A DNA stretch of 64,000 nt from Diadema setosum (lineage: Eukaryota > Echinodermata > Echinoidea > Diadematoida > Diadematidae). Location of the stretch: positions 6,264,168 through 6,328,167 of the forward strand of contig CM067075.1 of the NCBI GenBank assembly GCA_033980235.1. The letters are read 5' to 3'. Below the pieces are notes generated by a model. The model did no database searches. It was not told the DNA's origin and saw nothing but the letters and a program-made list of their open reading frames with translations. Shown piece after piece: positions 11,816-23,444 of the stretch (position 1 is the stretch's first letter; each line of letters opens with the position of its first letter). The position numbers and the translations under genes are program-made.

Positions 11816-12780
11816 TTTTGTATGCCTCCGCCAAGAAGTGGTGCCGGAGGCATTATGTTTTCGGGTTGTCCGTCCTTCCGTCCGTAATGAATTTTGCGGA
11901 CAGCGTAACAAAAAACAAAACAAACAAAAAAAAAACCCTGAAATTTGGCATGTATGTGTATTGGGGGTGAAATTCTGCCTATCAACTTTTGGGTGCACAT
12001 GCTCAAGGTCAAAAGTCAAAAGGTCGAGGTCAAATGCTTAAAATTTCACTATTTCCCTCATATCTCTGCAATGCCTAAAGATATTTTCTTGAAACTTAGT
12101 GTATACAGGTATTACCCAGTTAAAATTCACTGGTAAAAGTTTGGGGTGATAAGGGTAAGGTCAAATATGAAAAGGTCAAGTGAAAATGTTAAAATTTTAC
12201 TTTTTTTCTCTGTATCTTGGATATTGTTCAAGGTATCTTCATGGAACATAGTATATATTATGCATGTACTGACTGGAAGTGATTATCTAGGGAATTTGGG
12301 GTTCATGGGGTCAAAGGTCAAGGGCAACACTTCTATTTCCCTCATATTTATGCAATGCCAGCAGGACTTTTTTTTTTTAACTTGGTGTATGCATGTATAA
12401 CCCAAAATAGAGATTCTCTGGCAATTTCTTTCTTTTTTTTGGCCAAAAAGGTCAAAGATCAAAGATCAAGAGAAAGTGCTGAACTTGCTTCTTCCTCCAT
12501 GTCTCGGAAGTGGCTCATGGCATCTTGAAACTTAGTACATATTTATGCATGTTCTGCCTGACAGTGATTCTCTTATGAATTTTAGGGTCAAAGGCCAGAT
12601 GAAAATGGTAACAATTTATTACTCAATACAAAAATTGCACTTTTTCTCCATACCTTGAAAATTACTTAATGCATAAACTTATGAAAGGGCCAAAGTCAAG
12701 TTTAAGTCCTAAAATCCCCAAATACATGCTCTCTTATTCATCCAATGAGACCTAGGTCAAGGAAGGTGACCATTTTGAAT
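11816..12780. repeat. 'Aggtcaa' array headed by a tatgcctccg hairpin
   Basis: The left end holds a perfect 9-bp hairpin, ATGCCTCCG at 11822-11830 and CGGAGGCAT at 11845-11853. The words 'aggtcaaaggtcaa' then recur near 12006, 12157, 12307, 12448, 12583 and 12687. Each unit also carries 'ctt..tctccatatctctgcaatg'-like and 'gaaacttagtgtat'-like phrases. The period is about 105-150 bases, decaying to the right. ORFs in it do not preserve a shared protein, so I treat it as non-coding. Confidence 0.7.
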
Positions 12781-12783
12781 TTT

Positions 12784-13552
12784 GAATGGAAACAATGTCA
12801 TTATCGTTTTCAAATTCCCAGTAACAGGGCACTTAATCTTGTTGCTTTCGCGTGGCCTTTCTTTCTATAATATACAAGAAGTAAATTTGTTATTGCTTTC
12901 AGCAATAACAAATTTGGGCCCGTTTATTTATATCATGACGAACCTCCGGAATAACGGACCTTTGGGGAAAAAAATGAACCTTCGGAATAGTAAACTGTGA
13001 CCAATATTATTATATTGTACAAGCTTTAACGCCGACATCTATTAACCTACTATATTACTACTTTCACTCTTTGAAAGGAAAAAACCAACGACACAACAGG
13101 AATGGAAACAATGTCATTATCGTTTTCAAATTCCCAGTAACAGGGCATTTAATCTTGTTACTTTCGCGTGGCCTTTCTTTCTATAATATACAAGAAGTAA
13201 ATTTGTTATTGCTTTCAGCAATAACTAATTTGGGCCCGTTTATCTATATCATGACGAACCTCCGGAATAAAGAACCTTTGGGGGAAAAAAATGAACCTTC
13301 GGAATAATAAACTGTGACCAATATTGTTATATTGTACAAGCTTTAACGCCGACATCTATTAACCTACTACTACTTTCACTCTTTGACAATACACCGTTTG
13401 AAAGGAAACACGCCAACAACAAACGACACAACAGGAATGGAAACAATGTCATTATTGTTTTCAAATTCCCAGTATCAGAGCATTAATCTTGTTACTTTCG
13501 CGTGGCCATTCTTTCTATAATATACAAGAAGTAAATTTGTTATTGCTTTCAG
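12784..13552 (+). repeat. Three-copy tandem repeat, period ~316-335 bp
   Basis: Copies start with gaatggaaacaatgtcatta at 12784, 13100 and 13435. Copies 1 and 2 are nearly identical through a hairpin (AAATTTGTTATTGCT ttc AGCAATAACAAATTT at 12883-12915), a short TTCG-type segment and taacgccgacatctattaac. Copy 3 stops at 13552, just past the loop of that hairpin, where the right arm should begin. Copies 1 and 2 encode near-identical short ORFs, but this follows from the duplication and is no evidence for a gene. Confidence 0.85.
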
Positions 13553-13849
13553 CCGGCAGCATACATTGTAGCTTTCGATGGTTTGTGATATCATTGGAAT
13601 TAAAACATTGAGCTCTCCATAGCTGACAATTGTAAAGTAGTAGCCCGCCAAAGTTGGATTACCTTTTTTTTGATACGCACTGTATAACCTGAAAAAAAAA
13701 AACAGATTTATTGGGTTTTTATCAATTGTACATTATAGCCACTCATATAATGATGTATTGTTTGAGTTAGTCTTCGTACACTACTTAATTACCAACTGCT
13801 AATAATAGTCGTAATCTTCGTTGTAATATTAAACTAGAAATGTCGCTAT

Positions 13850-14062
13850 GACGACTGGTATGCCTCCGCCATAATGCATGATTCTCCTAATAGGTCTATA
13901 GTACATGTGGACAATGTGTGATTACATTTTCACAAAACTGGCAAAATATTGTAATGGCATGTTTGTCACAAATGTGTTGAATGGTCACCTTCCTTGACCT
14001 AGGTTTAATTGGATGAATAGGAGAGCATGTATTTCACTTGATCTTTGACCTTTGACCTATCG
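13850..14062 (-). repeat. Inverted fragment of the tatgcctccg / aggtcaa family
   Basis: The stretch at about 13976-14062 is the reverse complement of 12721-12775, sharing gacctaggtcaaggaaggtgac-like sequence and the 'aggtcaaaggtcaaa' phrase. A tatgcctccgcca phrase at about 13860 marks the other end. A fragment of the same family therefore sits in opposite orientation between the tandem repeat and the right arm. Confidence 0.65.
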
Positions 14063-15143
14063 TAGATTTTTTTTTTTGGGGGGGGGGGGGTGCACGGGGA
14101 CCATTTCTGAAGAATTTATGATGTAACTAAACCCAGTATGGGCCGACATGAACTACACAGATACTTCCCTTCATTTTGTTATGAAAAAATAAGATAGCCA
14201 TGTTTCATTTTAAACTCTGAAAGGCCATTTAACAAGTTCTTTATTTCTTAGGGCTTTTAGCATAAGATTCTTCTTTTTTTTCACTTTAATCTTCCAATAA
14301 GAGGAAACTGTCACGTAAATGTTTTTCTTTAACTTTTTAATATCAGATAAGTTGTGATTAATTTCACGTTCTTGGAGGGAATCCAAAAAGACAAGAAACT
14401 GTTCATATGGGAAGCTTAATGGATTGAGTTTGGTAACACAGAATAGAAAAAAAAAAACATTTTTATTTCATATAAGGAATAGAAAGTGTAATTTTTCTTT
14501 CTTTCTTCGCCGATTTCGATGAGATTTGATCAATAGATAGCAGTGATCTACAACAAACCCCACACACAGAACCTACGCAATTGCGCGCGGAGACATTATA
14601 ACCCTTAGATATTGCTGTAAAACCTATTGAACCATATCCCCTTTAATGTCGTGTAACTTTTAAAGGAATTGATGTATTGGAAAGCCGTTTTCACATGATA
14701 ATAGCTATGTTTGGGGGATAATTATAGGAAAATTCAAATGTTGTTTGTAAATGCATATTAAATGTATGGAAAAGAACACTATAACCAAATTCCGGATCTT
14801 TTTAGAAAAATGCTAAAAAACATAATTCCTTCCTTAATATTTCATGACATCATCTATTTATCACATCAAATGGGGTATCAGCTTGTAGGAAATTTAATTC
14901 TCTTCAAAATGATACCATTTTTATGGTAATTTGTTATTCCTAACTAAAGTTATTCAAAAATAATCCGTCTCCTAGCAACGGGCGGCGCCCATCTTAGAAA
15001 TATGCAAATTAGACGCGCGCGCAACCTTTTTTTCCACTGGCGACAACCGGATTCGGATCATACAGGTTCTGACGATCTTCGAACATATCGTAGAATTTTG
15101 TTTTAGGGGGGGTGCACGGGGACCCTTTCTGGCTGCTAGACTA
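14062..15143 (-). repeat. Right arm of the ~1.08-kb inverted repeat
   Basis: This is the reverse complement of 8382-9455. Its inner end is a T tract and G tract followed by tgcacggggaccatttc (14067-14107). Its outer end is ccctttctggctgctagacta near 15122-15142. The two arms enclose about 4.6 kb of other repeats. Outside the right arm, sequence near 15150-15215 (ctatggggttttctgt) resembles 49605-49670. Confidence 0.85.
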
Positions 15144-15441
15144 CATGGACTGTGGGCAATTTGTACAACGCTATGGGGTTTTCTGTTCCAATTAGTACTC
15201 AAAGCACACAGAATATAGAATTTATGCAAAGCCAATTAGTATCAACAATTAATTTTGTTAATGTTTTGTGCAGGAGTTGGGGTTTCTCCTTCTCTACGTG
15301 TCCTGCTTTTGAATTCGTCTATGTTGGTACATGGGAATTTTCAGTTCCGCTTGTGTCGACAGACAATACAACAATGGAGTGGCTTCATTTATCTGATTAA
15401 CTTTTTTCCATAATAACCATCATTAGACATAAGCCAGATTA

Positions 15442-15606
15442 CAGTGGCGGATTCAGAGGGGGCGCACCGCGTGCGCGCCCCCTCTTTATTCGTTGTTAAA
15501 ACAAAAGAAATAAAAAGGAAAAAAATAGATAAAACCCGGAAGTAGCACCAGAAATATTGTTTGTCCCCCCCCCCCCTCCTGTACGGAATTCCTGGATCCG
15601 CCCCTG
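15442..15606. mobile_element. 165-bp MITE with CAG...CTG ends and a 6-bp target duplication
   Basis: The element runs from CAGTGGCGGATTCAG to CTGGATCCGCCCCTG, with imperfect terminal inverted repeats of about 16 bp. It is flanked by identical AGATTA copies at 15436-15441 and 15607-15612. The inside includes a palindromic gggggcgcaccgcgtgcgcgccccc stem near 15459 and a C tract near 15567. CAG-ended elements with short duplications are typical of hAT-like non-autonomous elements, although 8 bp is usual there. The family assignment is inference. Confidence 0.75.
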
Positions 15607-16795
15607 AGATTATAAGTTTTGATTTTTAGTTGATGCGAAAACAATGTAAGACAAGCGGAAGGGCTGATACATAAGCAAGGCTTAATGTGCTGGTAGCCTT
15701 TTGGGCAACTATAGATGAATAGGGCATGAGGGTAAGATGCGTGACTGTAGAGGAGGAAGGCGAAAGGAGAGGAAAAACATTTAAAAGGATGACTAAAGAT
15801 ATATACAATATAAAATGAGATATATGCAGAATAGTTCTTTTCTAGTATTCTAGTTAGGATGTTTATTGTTCCATTTGAGACAGATTTCATGAATCATTTG
15901 TGAGATTATGTTACAGTGATGGCAAGGATTTGGATGATGTGGGCTCAGGTTCTTCCGCATTAAATGGGAAACACGACACCGCCTGCAATCACACTTAGAA
16001 AATCCCAGACACATTGCGTGTTCGTGGATGTAGATCGAGACGTGAATGTCAGACAAGCTGACCTCGGCTTTGGCGGGAAATTAGATGCACGAAGCATATT
16101 ACAGCGCTCTCGGCAGGACACGTTATTACGACGATATGATGAAGCACGTGGCCACCTTTTTTTTTTCTAGACATTTGCTCGATCTCTCGACATTCGCAAC
16201 GCCTCTTCATTAGTTAGTCATCTGAACAACATGTTTTGCTGTCACCTTTAGTTTTCGTTAATATAAATGTTTCTTTCTTTTTTTCTCCACATTTTCCTTG
16301 GCATGATTTGGGAAAACGTGCAAAACAACAGAATGCAAGAATAATTTTAGGCACGTTACAAATCACAATAGGTAATCATGTCATAAACAAAGGCTGTTAT
16401 TATCAGAGTTTTTCAAATATTGCACTGATTCATCGTACCGAATGTGAATTGTACACGTTCTCATTTCAAATTACTAAAGACATCCCACGAGCTGACATGT
16501 GAACATCATTTGAAGACGTGATACCCCTAGTAAAATCGAATTGAGCAAAACTTGGTTTGTCCTCAGAATAATTGTTTCATCGTTCGTGACGCACGTTCAC
16601 AAGGGATGCCGACCCTTAGACTATACTAGACTCTGTCTCTCCATACACACGAGCCACTTAAATTCACTTTGAAGAATGACCGCCACAAGGAATGCAAATG
16701 CTCGTTGTCATCGATTTTTAATTTTCAGTTTAATGACACGAAGCTGTCTAATAATACCGGTGTCCTCTGTTTAGGCCGAAAGCCCTTTGCGTTAA
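15607..16795. other. No supported gene
   Basis: AT-rich sequence with scattered short ORFs on both strands. None is bounded by convincing splice sites and none is recognisable. Confidence 0.3.
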
Positions 16796-17094
16796 AGGGA
16801 AACAACGCCGAAGTATATTAATGTGTATTGAGTGAAAACAACAATATTAGAAAAACTCATCAGTGAAAGTTCGGAGAAAATATGACAATCAGTTCAAAAG
16901 TTATAACTTTTTACAGTTTCGGTGCCGTCACCGCTGGATATGGAGACTACTACGCTTCGTGACGTCATTGTGGACAACAATATTTGAATCGATTGTTCGA
17001 TTTTCCTCAAACATTTACTTATGTGTTCTAGTAATATTGATGCTTTCACTCAATCCACATTTATATTTTGAGCTCTGGTTTCCTTTAAGTTTTA
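16796..17094. mobile_element. TTAA-flanked foldback MITE, ~299 bp
   Basis: TTAA at 16792-16795 precedes AGGGAAACAACG, and GGTTTCCT precedes TTAA at 17095-17098. The interior shares phrases with the larger element at 48986-49553 (gttcaaaagttat, actactacgcttcgtgacgtc, attttcctcaaac and ctagtaatattg), so the two look like one family. TTAA duplication is characteristic of piggyBac-type insertion. The superfamily is inferred. Confidence 0.6.
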
Positions 17095-17098
17095 CTCC

Positions 17099-18440
17099 AC
17101 TCTCTTCAGTAGTTTGCTCAGGTCTCTTTTATCATGTTTATAGGAATCCTTGAAGTGGAATTTACCTACACGACGTTACTAAACGAATTACGCTCTGTAT
17201 TATGTATGATTTCAGTCAAAGTATCTATTCTTATTACCCCCTTTTGTTAACATGTAGAGAAATAATCTTCAGCTGTTGAAGATGTGTGGAACTTAATGCA
17301 TGCTGTTCTGTACTGGACTGCATTGTGGACTTTACAGGTGTCTTCGTATAGGCGGGGGCGAAGGAACAACCCAACTCTCCCATTTCCACTAGTGCAACTT
17401 TAAATTCCATATCGACTTTCACTTCCCTCCTCCACTATCCTCTTTCTAGGGTCCTCTTTCGCAAAACAACAATCCTTTCAAGGACTGCATATACCCATGG
17501 TGTTACCGCAAACCTCTCTTCCTTATAACCCAGCTCAGTTTCCCTAGACATTTATAACGTCTCATTTCAAATTCATAATAATAATACTGAGAAAAAAAAA
17601 AAACATGTTCGTCAGAGCTCGTCTGAGGTTTTCTCAATATCCCTTCCCAGAATAGACGACAGGTAATAAAGTTTTCATCAAGAAAGAAATGGAGGTATAA
17701 AGAGCCCGCTGGACAAGGCTTGTTTTCCCGCCTGATTATGACAGCTGCAAAAACTGCAGCGCATCCCAACATCTAGGTCAAGTACGTACGTTATCATATC
17801 ACACACAGTGCGATGGACTGATACTGTTGCAGAGATACTCTCCCTTCTTTACGACTCAGACTAAATAATCATACGGCGAGAATGGTGAAAATGATATCAA
17901 AATTTACCTAGAAAACTTCATTTATAAATTCAAATGTGAAATAAGGAAAAAATAGATTTCATCGTCGACGAAATATCAATCATCCCAGAGTTGCTCAGTC
18001 ATTAACGTCGTCTATTATAGCTAAGATGCACGAAAACAGGAAAAGCCTTTGGCTATCTCATTTATCATATCAAGAGTACTGTCTGTGTTTTTGCATTTTA
18101 AAGGCATTTGGTGCAGCTCATTAAAACATTAAGAATAATCATTTAAAAAATCGCTTTGTAGCTCTTAGGGCGGACATACGTGAATGCATACTTTACTGCT
18201 TCATAATAGGCTCCGGTGGCTTCGTGAAAACTTCCCGCTTTCGCTTGATAAAACTCGCAGCCTACACAATGAGTGAAATCACCCCCTGGTGTATATTATA
18301 ACATGTCATAAACCAATGCTCAAACTGACTGCAGTGAAGGAAGAAAAACCAAACAAATGGATCATTAAAACCTGAATTAAAGAAAAAGTTAGGGAATCAT
18401 AATTATGGTTTTTTAGATGTTTTCACACAAAAAATGCTTG
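17099..18440. other. No supported gene
   Basis: Mixed sequence without a convincing exon. A short ORF on the minus strand at 17503-17772 has no splice support or recognisable domain. Confidence 0.3.
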
Positions 18441-18680
18441 TATCTGGGCCGGCGCAAACGGGGGTGGGGTCAAAAGAGACAGCCAAAAGTGTGGAGAATT
18501 TTTTTATAGCTTTTTTTTTCTTTCGGCCGATTTTGGGAGGTAAGTGGCAGCAAAAACAATTAAGACCTTTTTTTTTGTGCTTGTCAACCGATTTTGGTAC
18601 ACAAGTGGCAGCAAAATGTCCCCCCCCCCCCCGCCATTGTCGGTCCCCTCATTTTGAAAAACGTAGTGCAGCCCCTGATT
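18441..18680. repeat. Possible decayed CAG...CTG-type MITE with poly(T) and poly(C) tracts
   Basis: The right end reads agtgcagcccctg. Internal phrases agtggcagcaaaa occur twice (about 18543 and 18605), next to accgattttggt-like and ggccgattttgg-like words and a C12 tract near 18619. The left end is unclear and I see no target duplication. Confidence 0.35.
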
Positions 18681-19612
18681 GTTCATCATGTTATTTTAGT
18701 CACAGTATGCAAGTTAGATTTGGTGATGTTTTCATGGTCTCATCAATCTTTAATGCGCACAATATTTTTCTCTTAGTTTGACTTGTGCATGGACATGGAT
18801 TTATTTGGGGGGGGGGAGTGAGTACAGTCTGTTATGTGTGAGACTGATGGGCTGCAGATGCTGAAAGGAACGAATTCATTATATTCTTTTCTGTACAAAC
18901 AAATGGGAAAGTGGTCAGCCGATAACATCATTACCCATTCTCACTTGTATAATATTGATCGCGAAGGGTGTCACTGCGCTGAGAAAACATGAATGAAAAT
19001 TTGACACAACTTTCCTGTTTTCTGTTTGAATCTTTCACTGTTTGTTCAACTGATTCAATCTGTATTTGTGTGAGTCAACTTCAATATAATTCGATTTCAC
19101 ATAAACCACGGTCAGGCCAGCTTAAAGGTCTCCTGTATTCAATATCCTTGTTGACTATACTGCCGATGAGAACGCTCTAAACATGACTTCTCTGCCATTC
19201 ATGATGTCATCTATTAGTAACTCAGCTGAATTAAGCATCAAATGACAAACCACCAAACCATGCAATGACCAATGCACAAACTCACAACAGCAAGACAGAG
19301 CTCAAGGCATAACAGCTCAGAAACTGTCAATGATTATAATCATCACTGTTATGTGAAAAGAAAATGTTGAAGGGTCGAGTTAGAGCAAGAAAGGTTAGAA
19401 TCGTTTTGTGTATATGAAACGTGCCTTACTCTTGTAAGCTACACCTGGTAAAGGAAAGGTGCATACTATTTAGTGTTGCTATGATTATTTCAGCTGACTT
19501 TACTCTAGCTGATGACATCACGAAAAGTAAGAAGGATTTTTCTTTGTTTTATGATGGGTGGGACTTAGTGAATTTAGACATAAAGGTAAAGATAAGCGAT
19601 TACTGATGCTTG

Positions 19613-19615
<3 letters not shown>
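18681..19615. other. No supported gene
   Basis: AT-rich sequence with a G9 tract near 18809. No exon or RNA gene is recognised. Confidence 0.3.
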
Positions 19616-19658
<43 letters not shown>

Positions 19659-19684
19659 TGTATATATATATTTTTTTTTTTTTC
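19616..19684. repeat. Compound (CA)n-(TA)n-poly(T) microsatellite
   Basis: CA repeats at 19616-19651 pass into TATACATGTATATATATA and then a T tract. Confidence 0.95.
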
Positions 19685-19729
19685 GAACGACTTACTGAAG
19701 TTGTGATGAAAGGGTCTAATGGCTGGTCT

Positions 19730-19930
19730 AGAGCAATTACCCCCTTGGGCAATTTAACCCAGCCCCTTCCCATGACCCTATAGTAACGCTAATCCTAATC
19801 CTTAAACTAATCCCTGCCCTAACAAAAACTAATCTAACTCTGAAAATCCTAATCTAACTCTAAGTCAAATCTTTACTCTAACCTCATCACTAACCAGTAT
19901 TTAACCGGGGGTAACTGCCCTGATACGCGA
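19730..19930. repeat. Foldback-like repeat with a telomere-like CCTAAT core
   Basis: The left end, gcaattaccccc, is roughly complementary to the right end, gggggtaactgccctgatacg. Between them are many CCTAAT and TCTAAC words (gctaatcctaatcc, aatctaactc), a degenerate relative of CCCTAA. The right half matches 40823-40911 (actctaacc, atcactaaccagtat, tgccctgatacg). Confidence 0.6.
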
Positions 19931-20070
19931 CCGACGTCAGCTGAAGTCATCGTGGATAGGGACTTCCCCGAACCGTGAACTGGACGTCACAGGACCATTG
20001 ATCGATGAGGGCGTCCTGTCAGCGAGATCGAAAGGCTCCAACATACTTTTACAGACCCGTATAAGCTTTG

Positions 20071-20158
20071 GGTGGTGGTGGTGGTGGTGGTGGTGGTGGT
20101 GGTGGTGTGTGTGTGTGTGTGTGTGCGTGTGTATGTGTGTGTGTGTTTGTGTTTGTGT

Positions 20159-20213
<55 letters not shown>

Positions 20214-20241
20214 TGTGTGTGCGTGTGTGTGTGTGTGTGTT
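20071..20241. repeat. (GGT)n followed by (GT)n microsatellite
   Basis: Twelve GGT units lie at 20071-20106. A long GT run with TT, AT and GC interruptions follows to 20241. The Trp- or His-repeat ORFs this produces are artefacts. Confidence 0.95.
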
Positions 20242-22076
20242 TATTAATGTTTACTTCAGCCATAACTTGAGGGCTTCAGTATGCCTAACAATCATGACAA
20301 TAGTTAATTTATGCACGGACATATGACACACAACTTATTGCACAACCAATTCAATCATCTTTTTTTTTTGAAGCCTCCCCCCCCCCCCCCCAAGGTCGAC
20401 ATAAGTTACAGTGTTTAGAATAATATGAAAGAGTAACGGCTGGCAAACAATGGCAGCCAGTTTATACACATAAAGATGATCACGAAAATATTACGGCAAA
20501 ATAGCGAAAATAAGGAGCAAATAAAAAAACAAAAACAGCATCAGCAAAGTAATGATATTAGAATAAATACGGGGTAGCGGTATATAGCGGGCAAGCATAC
20601 GCAGAGGAATATGATTACAGATGAAGACAATAACGTAGTGGTATTTCAACTGATACAAAAACAATTCATAATGAAAATGAAAAGTAAGGACTCATAACAA
20701 CTCAAAGTCTGTCATCTTTGTTAAGAACAACATCAGACTATTCTGTCTCATCGCTTCATTTTGAAATGAAAATATTATCATCTTGATTATGAAGCGCAAT
20801 GCAGCCAAATATGTCAGTGCACGCGTGCCCGTATGAATGGCGTGACAAAACAGGATATTTTGTTGATTTTTTAGTATGTATTTTGGTATTGGGGAGGAAA
20901 AAGAATAGTGAAAAGGGAGATTTCTAGAGAAAGGGAGGGAGAGAGAAAAATCTTCGCGAAGGAAAATCATCAACATGAAGGCCAACGACTACGCAGTAGC
21001 TGCTTTAATAATGTATTTTGTGTGGCAAGAGCGGTAATTGATTACGTGCGACGTGTCATGATAGAAATGTCTCCCGCGCTGAATGCCTGCTCTAATTGAC
21101 AACCACTGACTGCAATAACATCGCACGAACGCGATGTACGACAAACATGTTGTGTTGAGGGCATTTCCACGTTCGTCCACATGTACATCCGGCGAACGAG
21201 AACGTTGTGTGAATTAATCACTTTCTTTAGAATTCGTGGATATCACGAAGAGTCATAGCTTGAGCCCCAATTAGATGAAAGCGTTTCTATGGCAACCAGA
21301 TTACAAACTTTCTATGATGCCAGTGTTGACTCATGATATGATTCCTTGTAATAGAACTGGTTATCCTAATGATCTTCTGCCATTTTATTTTAAGAAGCAG
21401 AAGTCATCACCAAGTCAGAGGGTGTGGTAAATCAAGATCTGAGAAAATGTTACCATACTGCCAACAGAGAAAGATATGAGGAAGTACATGTACATGTGTT
21501 GCGTATACTTCCTCATTATTTTCGTTCAATTCAATAGTTTATTTATTTCCATCATCAAAAAGAAAAGAAAAGAAAAAGTTTACATAATCCAAAGTGATAC
21601 AATTTTTTTCATTTCTCTTACACTCGTCTGATAAAGGATTTTATTGAAAAAAAATACAATATAAAGAATATACACGAATGATGTAAAAAAGAAACAATGC
21701 ACTTTGCCATGGCAACAAAAATAGTAAATAATCACAATGATGGAAAACAGTGTTCCACTAAAAAGCCAAGCTTGTAAGACGTGGAACACTGGAACAAAAC
21801 AACGACAGCATCAATTTGTTATACCAATAAAACATATTCATTATAAATTCTTCTATATACTATTGTACATTTTACTCATTGATATATGATGCTGATACTA
21901 TGAACAATACTTTTATACTAGGATTTTAGAATGCAAACGTATAAACTATGTAACATATCACATTTTTTTTCGTTATGGGCTTAGGTGATTGTATGTGTGT
22001 GTGTGTGCTTTATTAAATGTCCATGCAAACTTGGCCGAAAGATCGATGCTCGGATAGCACGAAAACACTGCTATAT

Positions 22077-22080
<4 letters not shown>
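20242..22080. other. No supported gene
   Basis: A T9 tract and C14 tract lie close together at 20361-20392. A degenerate GAAAA run lies near 21560-21580. No convincing exon is seen. Confidence 0.3.
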
Positions 22081-22142
<62 letters not shown>

Positions 22143-22160
22143 TACATACATACATATATG
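22081..22160. repeat. (TA)n with (CATA)n extension
   Basis: A nearly pure TA run fills 22081-22139, followed by catacatacatacatatatg. Confidence 0.95.
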
Positions 22161-22390
22161 ATATAATACAATATAGTACCAGACGTATAAAAATTACCAA
22201 AAAAAAAAAATCACTCATTTTAAGACACGCGCACAGCACACACATAGACACACACATGCACAACAAAATACACGCGGTATCATGCATACATGCCAACGTA
22301 TCTATTCTGTAGGTATACTCAGAGAGGGAGAGGGAGAGAGAGAGATGTATTACTAAAGTCGATCTATCTATACTACTGACTGTTGACACT

Positions 22391-22515
22391 CCCCCCCCCA
22401 AAAAAAAAAACAACAACAACAACAACAACAAAACACCAAAACAAAACAAAACAAAACAAAACAAAATAAAACAAAACAAAACAAAACAAAACAAAACAAA
22501 AACAAAACAAAAGAC
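22391..22515. repeat. C9-A11-(CAA)n-(AAAAC)n compound array
   Basis: C tract at 22391-22399, A tract at 22400-22410, CAA units at 22411-22431, and AAAAC pentamers at about 22437-22511 with one AAAAT variant. Confidence 0.95.
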
Positions 22516-23083
22516 AAAAAACCAAGAAAACAAACAACACAACCGTACTCACACAAGACACATTTGCCATATCCATCGTATTGTTATAGTCGGATACGAA
22601 AAATTGTTGGCAGGTTGACAAGCTCTTCCTCAATTAGATCGGACCTTTGTGTTTCCACAGTCAATGTCAGAACCTACAGGATAATGATTGTCTGTATGTA
22701 ACAAACATGCTCGTCTAGCTTCGAGACACTAAGTTTTCAATCACAGTAGAAAACATTTTAAACTGCAAAAATTTCCAAATAGTAATACAAAATTCCAGCA
22801 CTTTAGAAAAAAATAAGGGCTATGATATATTGGTGCATTCTGATAACATGGGGGAGGGGGAATGAACTAAAGCTATATGCCAGTTTTCAGATCAGATTCT
22901 TTTATTCATAGCCAAAGGTACTCATATTTGTGTGTCTCAAGCCTTATGCACTGATCAATGTCATAATTATGGCACCCCATGAAGATTACTTGTCGTCAAT
23001 ATGCTAAGCCTCTCCAGCGAGCGAATGCAAACGGTACTAGTAAACATAAAAAAAGAATTCACACAACATGAGAAAGAGGTTAA

Positions 23084-23440
23084 AGGGGATGGCTAGTAAC
23101 TGATCAGTGGGAATCAGTGGGGATGCTGGAGGATGATTGTTTCAATCCTTGTGGGATTCATTTAAGAGTACATTATATATCTATTCTTGTGTGAAAATTA
23201 TTTGCTTCAGAATGGTCTCATATTCAAGTAATGTGCAGTGTAATGTGTCCAGGTAAGCGTCCCTGGTCAGTGACGGGGCATTAATCTGCACATAACTTGA
23301 ATATGAGACCGTTCTGAAGCAAATAATTTTCACACAACAGTAGACATATAATGTACTCTTAAATGAATCCCACAAGGATTGGAACAATCATCCCTCAGCA
23401 TTCCCACTGATTCCCACTGATCGGTTACTAGCCATCCCCT
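23084..23440. mobile_element. TTAA-flanked long-arm foldback MITE, 357 bp
   Basis: TTAA lies at 23080-23083 and 23441-23444. The ends are AGGGGATGGCTAGTAAC and GTTACTAGCCATCCCCT. Inverted arms of about 155 bp (23084-23242 and 23288-23440) carry matching blocks such as gatcagtgggaatcagtggg, caatccttgtgggattcatt and tgaaaattatttgcttcag. A gtccaggtaagcgtccctgg phrase lies in the unpaired loop. The transcript would form a near-perfect long hairpin. Confidence 0.85.
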
Positions 23441-23444
23441 TTAA

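Noticed and set aside
12782..13307. Two near-identical short ORFs that look like a duplicated small gene
   Set aside because: Similarity follows from the 316-bp tandem duplication. The frames cross a hairpin and TTCG-type repeat sequence, and the third copy breaks the frame.
18541..18546. Strong donor-like gaggtaagtgg
   Set aside because: It lies in a decayed repeat with poly(T) and poly(C) tracts and no upstream open frame between splice sites.
19937..20270. His-Thr repeat and Trp/Val-Cys repeat ORFs
   Set aside because: Artefacts of (GGT)n and (GT)n microsatellites.
21973..22633. 189-codon minus-strand ORF and overlapping Cys/Phe-rich ORFs
   Set aside because: They run through TA, GT, AAAAC and CAA arrays. 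There is no complexity outside simple repeats.
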